The position numbers were made by a program, and so were the translations under genes. From Atriophallophorus winterbourni (taxonomy: Eukaryota; Platyhelminthes; Trematoda; Plagiorchiida; Microphallidae): a stretch of 64,000 nt of DNA. Positions 56,801 through 61,744 of the stretch are shown here, piece after piece. The stretch is taken from contig JACCGJ010010473.1 in assembly GCA_013407085.1 (NCBI GenBank), forward strand, positions 209,688 to 273,687, read 5' to 3'. The first letter of the stretch is position 1, and each line of letters opens with the position of its first letter. The notes below the pieces were generated by a model. That model was not told where the DNA came from. It worked only from the letters and a program-made list of their open reading frames with translations, and ran no database searches.

Positions 56801-58241
56801 ATTATGTATGTTTTGCTTTAGCAAACGCTTGCATGACCTGCTTAAATATTTTTAAAAAATATTATATCGAATATTCAATTACATTTGTGTTATATTCTTT
56901 ATTTATTGTGTTAAATACCCCCATTTTTAGATCGGAAACAATGGAGCACTCAGTGATTCTGGGAAGCTAGGCAATGATGGATTTACCAAAACTTCAATTT
57001 TAAATAAGCATTGCGAAAGTGTTCCACAAAATCTAGCGTATGTTGCAACAATGAATGATAGTCAAAGAACGACCAAATCGAACATAATTGAAAACTTGCG
57101 CAACATGATTAGATCACGTGACGGCATTCATCCGTCTTCTGATTTATCGTCGTTTTTGCATAAAGATTTGCATCTCATCCCCGAGATTTCTCCGCAAACT
57201 AATCCAAGCATGTGGATACGAATGACCACATCAGCAAATGTTGAAAACGTGGAAAATCCACAATTTCTCCGTTGTGATGTTGTAAAATGTGAACACAAGC
57301 CTGGCTCTGCATGTGAAAGCATTCTACATACCGCTGGTCGTTATAACACTGGCCCAGACGTTATAATTCCAATAGCACAATTCGTAAATTCAATATCCAA
57401 TGAAAATTTGCTGATTCATGAAGATCGTGGTGGCAGAACTGCTTTAGCTGCAGCTGCAGCGGCGAACGCCTATGATTCAGTCACAGCGTTGAATCAGTTG
57501 GAGCGTGACTCGCTTCTCAATAGAAAACCACAATTTTCGTCGAACTCTGAATCATTCGGTTGTGCTAAACCTCGTCGTCGTCAAAGACGTGACGAAGAAC
57601 GAAAAACTAACGCTTTAATTTCTGCCATTCAAGCCGGAAATGAGCATATGGCACAGCATTTAATTGACGAAGGTCATCCTTTGCATGGAATCGACAAGCA
57701 CGGTCGAAATATTGTACATTGGGCCGCAGCCACTAATTCAATTGCTCTGTTAAATCGATTAAGTCAATCCAAAGCATTCTGTCGGATGGCGAGCGCCCGG
57801 GATGATTATGATTATACCCCATTAATGCTGGCTACACGAGAAGGGTGCATTGAAGCAGTGCGGATTTTGTTGGCTAACAAAGTTCACGTTGCGCCTGGTT
57901 CAAGTTCATGTGAAGGGCCTTTGAGAACAGCAAAAGAAAAGGGTTTCGCAGAAATTGAAGAACTTTTACAACGATATGCTTGGATGCAAAGAAAGAAGAA
58001 CCTTGGATCCTCCCTGTTCAAACAAAGTACAAAACAAAGCAAACAGGAAGAAGTTGCAAGCACCGATTCCGATGCTAGTTATTCTCCAGACGCAAGTGAA
58101 TCTTATGTGGATGTTTGTGGAGGCATGGTGAAAGGTTCCCATTTTGAAACAGATTCGTTTTCCACTTTATCTACTTTTTCGCGTAAACGATCAGATACAG
58201 ACGAACAGAGACGAATGCCATACACATTTGTAACCGATTAA
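32754..58241 (+). CDS. Notch-type receptor with a three-EGF ectodomain, nine exons
   Basis: Exons: 32754-32802, 36400-36530, 43466-43688, 44510-44846, 45631-45949, 46029-46308, 47588-47895, 55860-55937, 56931-58241. All introns are GT-AG and every junction phase agrees, giving 1011 codons plus stop. Order of modules: signal peptide (about 1-20), three EGF repeats (about 20-142), three LNR modules with six Cys each (about 165-285), a heterodimerisation-like region (290-435), a membrane helix (about 438-460), a RAM-type W-I-P (W473), a reduced ankyrin region (about 741-925) and a Ser-rich tail. This is the order of a Notch receptor: cleaved at the membrane, its intracellular part should enter the nucleus and act with CSL/RBPJ. 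Canonical Notch has about 30 or more EGF repeats, a furin site and seven ankyrin repeats; none of these features is complete here. Extra exons in the 3.6-kb first intron cannot be fully excluded, but I found none. Confidence 0.85.
33180..33560 (-). mobile_element. CR1-like LINE 3' end, subfamily shared with 49.55 kb
   Basis: Starts (+ view) with ATTTTATGGTGAAAAAAGCA and continues with a block nearly colinear with 49552-49900: ATTGGATGACA, TAGGAGCG(C/T)TCACAATATC, AATACGCACCGAG, TTGATTGCGG(C/T)ATAACGAGACAA. It is a 5'-truncated copy inside intron 1 of the Notch-like gene. Confidence 0.75.
33600..36395. other. rest of Notch-like intron 1, no exon seen
   Basis: I searched the + strand frames (for example 33739-33969, 34476-34697, 36097-36399) for EGF-type Cys spacing and found none. 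No LINE segment was recognised in this part. Confidence 0.5.
36400..36530 (+). CDS. Notch-like gene exon 2: EGF repeat 1
   Basis: Acceptor ttgttttag; peptide CDNNPCENGGRC....FRCSCSTWYEGERC has the six-Cys EGF spacing. The donor after ATG is GTTAGC, a non-consensus but usable site chosen because it gives phase 0, as the next exon requires. The alternative donor ten bases further (CAG|GTTTAA) would break phase. It has no O-glucose consensus (CDNNPC lacks Ser), and the O-fucose position is Arg. Confidence 0.8.
37080..37790 (+). mobile_element. RTE-like LINE 3' fragment
   Basis: Colinear with 30820-31460: ..CGTATACAGTGCGTGCG.., GGTCTACAGAGTATG, CCGAAAGATCTAATCTATGGTGAG, AGAAGTCGACCATTTG, CTTGACCGCTCAC, GCGTCGTCTGCAGGCT, TTGTCATTCGAAAAGCTGTG, ATGTACATCCAGAAGG. 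Heavily mutated, no ORF. Confidence 0.75.
38000..39200. other. unassigned intronic sequence
   Basis: The stretch about 38040-38420 is richer in G and C and looks retroposon-derived, but shows no motif I can name. The remainder is AT-rich with nothing seen. Confidence 0.3.
39230..39425 (+). repeat. hammerhead-bearing dispersed repeat
   Basis: Motif at 39342-39383: core CAGATGA (U4 to A), stem II GAGC with GCAT, intact GAA box, stem III/cleavage reduced to AACGGGC, stem I partner GCGGGG. Followed by TGTGTGTGATAG and CTGCATGCAAATGAGC. The upstream blocks CAATCTGTTCAGTCACATG and GCGAATGCTGATCCTACTG are shared with the other copies. Confidence 0.55.
39735..42680 (-). mobile_element. CR1-like LINE, near complete pol region, inactivated
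   Basis: Minus-strand order: endonuclease (from MKCIYTNAQCLGHKIGELRA, with LTETWL, GDFNLP and LSDHV motifs; frame 42660 to 41107), then RT (frame 41276 to 40641) with SNYRPGTLLPVISKILERL, HGFRRNYSC, ISKAFDRVDHS and GVSPGSVLGP, then a C-terminal segment (40470 to 39865) with RPVMEYGVQSWSPWLKRD and VRVCFTWNSLP. Defects: a frameshift between endonuclease and RT in the overlap 41107-41276; the catalytic FADD reads FADTD; the usual GxPQGSxLGP is GVSPGSVLGP; a scrambled 170-nt gap at 40470-40641. The 3' end carries TTGAATTACC three times (39741-39770). It lies antisense in intron 2 of the Notch-like gene. Confidence 0.9.
43466..43688 (+). CDS. Notch-like gene exon 3: EGF repeats 2 and 3
   Basis: Acceptor cattttccacag, donor GTAAGC. 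Peptide EINPCEPDSPC...SFNCSCSSGYQGRFC is EGF 2, with a calcium-type start E-I-N-P-C close to D-I-N-E-C. NHCTDDYCENGGTC...LICVCPVG begins EGF 3, which carries an O-fucose-type Thr before its third Cys (CENGGTC). EGF 3 is completed in the next exon by FGGEKC. Confidence 0.85.
44510..44846 (+). CDS. Notch-like gene exon 4: end of EGF 3, LNR-A and LNR-B
   Basis: Acceptor aatttacag, donor GTAAGG. LNR-A runs from CTLQGCFEHMHGDGIC to a Cys at VSDC. LNR-B runs from CLETVGFAGVNC through NGRCDSICNIQEC to FDGFDC. Each has six Cys and the D/N-rich Ca-binding pattern (GDG-C, NGRCD, FDGFDC) of Lin-12/Notch repeats. Confidence 0.88.
45631..45949 (+). CDS. Notch-like gene exon 5: LNR-C and first half of HD
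   Basis: Acceptor atatcttcag, donor GTAAGC. LNR-C: CLRSEYCQSVYGDGICQTEC...CGFDGGDC. It is followed by LNVLVLNVSSEIFHRNRGRF and a helix-rich stretch ending NEVVVELSDNKGLG, comparable to the NOD segment of Notch. Where other Notch proteins have a long loop with an RxRR furin site, the protein passes directly to the next strand. Confidence 0.85.
46029..46308 (+). CDS. Notch-like gene exon 6: second half of HD, start of TM
   Basis: Acceptor ggtttgtag, donor GTAAGT. VVIATYFNKTECNKSQC...LNATQLAEFL parallels the NODP segment of vertebrate Notch (strand, two Cys, then an AxxLAxFL helix). It is followed by an Asp/Glu/Lys-rich juxtamembrane stretch, where the S2 protease site would lie, and by LYVCLCLLGA, the first part of the membrane helix. 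Confidence 0.83.
47588..47895 (+). CDS. Notch-like gene exon 7: membrane helix, stop-transfer, RAM
   Basis: Acceptor ttcaatttcag. A split Ile codon continues the helix (ILLLVLWLVLQPL), then the basic SRTLKKVKTKG and TWIPPIPFGYH. The W-x-P after a basic juxtamembrane run matches the RAM motif (phi-W-phi-P) that binds CSL and vertebrate WFPEGF. The rest is Ser/Asn-rich. Donor GTTTGC, phase 0. Confidence 0.85.
48350..49556 (-). mobile_element. RTE-like LINE, RT to 3' end, decayed
   Basis: Minus strand: SCTDQ-like start (49.5 kb), KLDGIQLLLWKQLDYLDFADDLALLSHTQ at about 49200-49085 in segments (catalytic FADD present), VDSFTYIGNILSKLGETDSD, RTRLSKARAAFRQLQNIWQS, then ARNTWRRDLEADAK near the C-terminus. 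Frameshifts separate the segments. Its left limit in element order coincides with the 3' end of the CR1-like copy at 49552, which may have inserted there. Confidence 0.85.
49552..50480 (-). mobile_element. CR1-like LINE 3' part, same subfamily as 33.2 kb
   Basis: Terminal block CATTTTATGGTGAAAGAAGC at 49558-49577 (+ view), then the subfamily block shared with 33180-33560. On the minus strand, IEYIILVYAPWLRKDFELLD (50110-50040) and EKDLGIWITNNLKPNSHCQK (50400-50340). An internal (AT)n run at 50270-50290 interrupts it. Confidence 0.75.
50500..50960 (-). mobile_element. CR1-like LINE 5' endonuclease fragment
   Basis: On the minus strand the sequence reads like LISRDFNLPHIYS and an upstream ALWCSHDLES-type stretch, the central endonuclease region seen intact in the 42-kb element (GDFNLPNLQS; TLWCSIRLAN). 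The RT core expected between this and 50480 is missing, so the copy is internally deleted. Confidence 0.55.
51650..52340 (-). mobile_element. RTE-like LINE, N-terminal RT fragment
   Basis: Minus strand: MNEVNKRRNKHIQELLKTKA, then HLKNRKAKGSDSIPAEALKS (the conserved LKxGKAxGxDxIPAE start of RTE reverse transcriptases) and decayed continuation to about 51650. It overlaps in element position with 49556, so it is probably a second copy. Confidence 0.7.
52680..53900. other. unassigned intronic sequence
   Basis: AGATTTATTGTGAAAAATCAAATAGC at 52697-52722 resembles the CR1 3' terminal block, but the sequence beyond it is not recognised. No coding signal. Confidence 0.3.
54060..54215 (+). repeat. hammerhead-bearing dispersed repeat, intact core and stem II
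   Basis: Motif at 54158-54199: core CTGATGA perfect, stem II GTGC with GCAC around AAACA perfect, GAA present, but position 15.1 is U (GAAT), stem III is TTCGGU and the stem I strands (CCCGTC, GTGGTT) no longer pair well. Upstream block GCGGATCCTAATCC and downstream TTTCATTTGAACG are shared with the family. Confidence 0.6.
54600..55640 (-). mobile_element. RTE-like LINE, endonuclease fragment
   Basis: Minus strand: the segment QATWVSPDLSTENQIDHVCI (about 54885-54830) is the HKxTWxSPD..xNQIDHICI motif near the end of the RTE-type APE endonuclease; a decayed ASDHHLL-type region follows toward 54700. The stretch 55340-55640 looks like the 5' part of the same kind of element but has no diagnostic motif. 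Confidence 0.7.
55860..55937 (+). CDS. Notch-like gene exon 8: 26-codon linker
   Basis: Acceptor cttatatcag, donor GTAAGT. Exactly 26 codons, TEAKKRPAEVNESTTHPAPK onward, hydrophilic and Pro-containing, phase 0 on both sides. AKKRP could contribute a nuclear localisation signal. Small symmetric exons of this kind can be skipped without frame change. Confidence 0.65.
55940..56290. other. intron 8, left part, nothing seen
   Basis: AT-rich intronic sequence; the + strand frame 56002-56214 has no domain. Confidence 0.4.
56300..56680. repeat. foldback-family and R4-like fragments in intron 8
   Basis: 56310-56400 has AATCACATTGTGATT and GACATCGAGGTTCTTTGTTTTG, and 56440-56500 has CACCTGATGACGGTGTAAGCGG, both matching the foldback family at 61.2-61.6 kb. 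56578-56670 (CTGGCACAGAATCTTCGTCA..) matches family R4. Confidence 0.5.
56931..58241 (+). CDS. Notch-like gene exon 9: ankyrin region and tail
   Basis: Acceptor cccatttttag; 436 codons and TAA. After a long low-similarity stretch the ankyrin region starts near GGRTALAAAAAANAYDSVTA. Best repeats: KHGRNIVHWAAATNSIALLN (like GKSALHWAAAVNN in vertebrate Notch) and YDYTPLMLATREGCIEAVRI (like ETPLFLAAREGSYETAKVLL), then a final LRTAKEKGFAEIEELLQRY. A basic insert, KPRRRQRRDEERK (residues about 788-800), interrupts the array and may serve as a nuclear signal. About four or five repeats are recognisable against the usual seven. The tail is Ser/Asp-rich (STDSDASYSPDASESYVD) and short, possibly PEST-like. 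Confidence 0.88.
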   Translation: MGNNGALSDSGKLGNDGFTKTSILNKHCESVPQNLAYVATMNDSQRTTKSNIIENLRNMIRSRDGIHPSSDLSSFLHKDLHLIPEISPQTNPSMWIRMTTSANVENVENPQFLRCDVVKCEHKPGSACESILHTAGRYNTGPDVIIPIAQFVNSISNENLLIHEDRGGRTALAAAAAANAYDSVTALNQLERDSLLNRKPQFSSNSESFGCAKPRRRQRRDEERKTNALISAIQAGNEHMAQHLIDEGHPLHGIDKHGRNIVHWAAATNSIALLNRLSQSKAFCRMASARDDYDYTPLMLATREGCIEAVRILLANKVHVAPGSSSCEGPLRTAKEKGFAEIEELLQRYAWMQRKKNLGSSLFKQSTKQSKQEEVASTDSDASYSPDASESYVDVCGGMVKGSHFETDSFSTLSTFSRKRSDTDEQRRMPYTFVTD

Positions 58242-58267
58242 TGTACATTTCACGTGAGATATTACTA

Positions 58268-58273
58268 AATAAA
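58268..58273 (+). terminator. AATAAA polyadenylation signal of the Notch-like gene
   Basis: AATAAA lies 27 nt after the TAA stop, implying a very short 3' UTR. A further AATAAA occurs near 58613. Confidence 0.55.
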
Positions 58274-58279
58274 TTAATG

Positions 58280-59620
58280 ACTGTACATAGCCACTCAAAT
58301 GTCTCATCGAATGAATATTATCTTTGGTAAAATTAGAGATTGATTCAACGTAAGTTTGCATAACAACAGCGAAAAATTATGCACAGCGTTTGAGAATTAC
58401 GTATTTATAGCTCAATGAACACATATTCGAGCGTTTCCTGGCAACGAAACTTAGACTGTTCAGTTTTGAAATTTATTGCATTGAACAGAATATGGTAAGT
58501 CCAGATAAATTTTGCAGCGATTCGAGAGTTATTGTTTCACTCGAATTTTTTAAACCTGGGACAAAATTTAAACTTTTATTATTCCGGAATTCTTTGAATT
58601 TGGTTATACAAAATAAAAACCAGCATTTCTAAAATGCAGTTTTTACATTGATTTTTTACGTTCAACGTAAACTAAGTACATGTCAACTCCATGGCTTGAG
58701 AAACCGAGTGACAGGCTGAAAACTTCAAAACCGTCTGTTTACTCTTGCAATCATAAAAATGTCGCTACTAATGATTCACGAGAATTGGCCACACACCTTT
58801 ATCGGCATTCGCTAACTGGTAAATTAACATGTACCATTCGGTAGAGTGATGTTCGAGATGGTGATAAATCCTAGCGTAAATAATTTTGAAAACTTTGGAC
58901 TTGAACTTTTCAACTGTATTGTATTCGTGACAATCAGAAAAGAGCAATGACTTTAAATTCCTAAGCACGAATAAATTTAAAGTTTTACCCGAAATGAACA
59001 CAAGCACCCGTTCGAAATTATCCTATAACAAAGGCTTTAATTAACTCAAAGCCGTATTGAGTAGAAGGCATCTAGATGATTTTTGCAAAGACCGTGCAAT
59101 TTCCAACAAGACTTGTAAAATATTTGTTGCGTGACGTGGCAGAAAATAAAACAGGTATTACGGTAGTGGTTTTATCTGAAATATGAATGACAAATAATTT
59201 ACGGGCAACGGGGTGATCGTTTAAATTCTAAAAGTTAAAAAATAAATTTTTGACCAGTTCAAACAAAATTGGATAGCGGGGACAACGTTTGGTCGAATTT
59301 GAATATGCGTATACATCGCAAGCTTTTGATGGTTTCATTGAAGTCATCCTTTAGATGATTATAAATGCGATTTTCAAGAAATATTAATGGGTGACATTCA
59401 TCAGACGCTACTTCATTAATTAGGACCAGCGAAATTCCAGCTGCTAACCACAGCTTGAAAAGTTCATTTAATATTATCTTCCTAATTTAAATCGTTCGTT
59501 GTTCTCACGTGATAAGATTAATAGAGGTAGCTTTCATGACTCATTTCTGAAACGTCTTTTTACCGCAGTCGTGTGACCGAATTCCATAAATGAAATGAAA
59601 TATACATGGCATAGAAATTC
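58280..59620. other. no gene seen
   Basis: AT-rich intergenic sequence downstream of the Notch-like gene; short frames without domains. Confidence 0.4.
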
Positions 59621-59639
59621 ACAAATTTTCGGTTATCCG

Positions 59640-60125
59640 GAAAGGCTGATCTATAGAGCATGTTCATTTAACAACAGCGCCGCCTGTGGTGGCTTGGCTA
59701 CGTCTACAGAATGGAAAATGGGCGTAATCCGAAAGATCTATTCTGTGGTGAGTAGCTATCATGAAGTCGACCATTGCACTTGCCATACAAAGGCGTTTGC
59801 TAAAGAGATATGAAAGATCTTTGCATTGATCCAGTGATTTGTGAAGAACATGCTCTTGACCGCTCACAGTGAAGGCATTGTGTAAATCGTCGTTTGCAAC
59901 CTGGGGAGGAGCATATACAGCTGTTGTCTGCTGAACGCAGATCGCGCCGCCTGCGTGAAACTGACGCCCAACGACCGAGATCTGCCTATCGTTTCGAGCG
60001 CTAAAGGATAGATTGTTCCTCCCAAATCGGAATGTTTAGTCATGCGGAAAGCTGTGGAACATGAAAATTCATGCGATTGTGATGTACATTTATGGTCGAC
60101 ATAAACCGAAGGAGGCTGACATATA
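59640..60125 (+). mobile_element. RTE-like LINE 3' fragment
   Basis: Colinear with 31015-31455: GGCTGATCTATAGAGCATG, CAGCGCCGCC, CTACAGAATGGAAAATGG, CGAAAGATCTATTCTGTGGTGAG, AGTCGACCATT, CTTGACCGCTCAC, GCTGAACGCAGATC, TTAGTCATGCGGAAAGCTGTGG, ATGTACATTTATGGTCGACA. It is the clearest copy of the 3' region but has no ORF. Confidence 0.8.
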
Positions 60126-60129
60126 CATG

Positions 60130-61190
60130 GTAAACTGATTGCCTAGAAATATCAACCGATTGAACGAAGAGCCGAGCATTTTTCTTTGTTCTACTCTAGA
60201 TACAGCTTCGTTTTATCGCATTAACTGAGAGATGTTGAAAGACATTATATATTTGAACTAGCTATTATCACAAACGTTCGAGAGCAAGCAGCTTAAATTA
60301 TTCATAACTAGTCAATGGAGCCAATCGAAAGTCTGAATTCAATTTTAATGATTACTTTTAAGCAAAATTTGAAAACCGCTGTGCATAGTATAGCTGAGGT
60401 GCAAACGTGATTTCCAAACAATAAATTTTCCATTATATCCAATATTGTTTGCTAGAACCTACTCTGCATGCGAAAACGTGCAAAAAGTATATTTAAGTAT
60501 TACGCTTTCCTTAATTTGATTGACTGAACATTTCGACGTTTTATTTTGTCCAAAATCTTAAAGATCGTACGTGGGCTGTCTCTGCATCAACATCATCATC
60601 CGCTCGCAGTGGGCGAATTGTCCCAGTTTTATGATGTGAAAATGAACAGGTGGAACCTCATAAAGTCACATAAGTGACAAACCTATTTTTCTAAATAAGA
60701 TTCAAATTTGTCAAGTTTTTTCGAAAATTTATTCAATGAGTACATTTTCACGCAGTTAAATAGCTGGAAATAAAATACCCTACACTGTATGCCAACATTA
60801 ACTTATCGGAAGTCAAATGAATTTTATATTTGAATTAAGCATTTGTGTTTTAATCCAATAATTTTAAAGATACATATAATCTGTGTATATTCACTGCTAA
60901 TTGTGCTGATAGGAAACAGAAAATTTTAGAGAGGTGACATCAAGAAGTCGTGAAGAGTCGTTTTTAAAATAATATAAATGCTTGCGAATTTCACCTATTA
61001 TTTGCTAAGAATTAAATATTAAACGCTGGATTCGAGTACATCGTCAGATTCAAGCTGGAAAGTGATGGGTGAAAAACGAACATCGCAAAGACAACGAAGA
61101 TACGGCGTTAAACTTCCGGCTATTCCATTATGATGTAAAACTGTTACAGATATTTTTACCACTTAATCGGTATATAAAGTTAGTGATCAA
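60130..61190. other. no gene seen
   Basis: AT-rich, no domain or repeat recognised. Confidence 0.4.
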
Positions 61191-61204
61191 AGAATTTTGG
61201 TGCT

Positions 61205-61595
61205 CCCATCCTCCCAATACATTCCACTAACGGTTTCTGGCTGTTTGTCGTCATCAGGTGGAGACATTAAGATCAGGTTCAGTGAGCCTTGAAACAGTGG
61301 TAAAGTGGTAAACAAAGCTATACATGTATGCCACTGTTTTATAGGGTTCTTACAAACAGCCACCATGTTCAAATACGTAATCATAAAGTGATTCCTAGCC
61401 AAGCGCTTGAGGCGCTTTGTGATTCTGTGTATTTCAACATCGTGGTTCTTTGTAAGAACCCTATTTAACTGTGGCATGCACGTATAACAATTTACTTTTT
61501 TTTACCACTGTATCAGTGTTCACTTAACCAAAGCTTACACTCTCCACCGGATGACGGCAAACAGCAAATCAAAACAGATTTACAATCATGTTAGG
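61205..61595. repeat. foldback element with hammerhead-like motif in each arm
   Basis: A large imperfect inverted repeat. Left arm about 61215-61400 contains, on the minus strand, CTCCAC, CTGATGA, CGAC-AAACA-GCCA, GAAACCGTTA and GTGGAA (61222-61263). The right arm to about 61590 contains CTCTCCACCGGATGACGGCA and AACAGC on the + strand. The centre has GTGATT / AAGCGCTTGAGGCGCTT / GTGATTCTG, flanked by GGGTTCTTAC and GTAAGAACCC. In the left motif stem I pairs 5 of 6 (CTCCAC with GTGGAA) and the catalytic boxes are kept, but the 10.1-11.1 pair is C-A and the cleavage triplet is UUA. Confidence 0.7.
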
Positions 61596-61744
61596 AATCT
61601 GCCGAATAAGGTTATAATGATCACCAGAGGATGCACATCCTTCAATTTGAAAATTTGCATAAACACAAATAACAACATATTCCACAAGTTAGGATTTTGT
61701 TTATATTTGTTGTGCCAGATATGAAAAAGTTAATTAAGCTCAAA

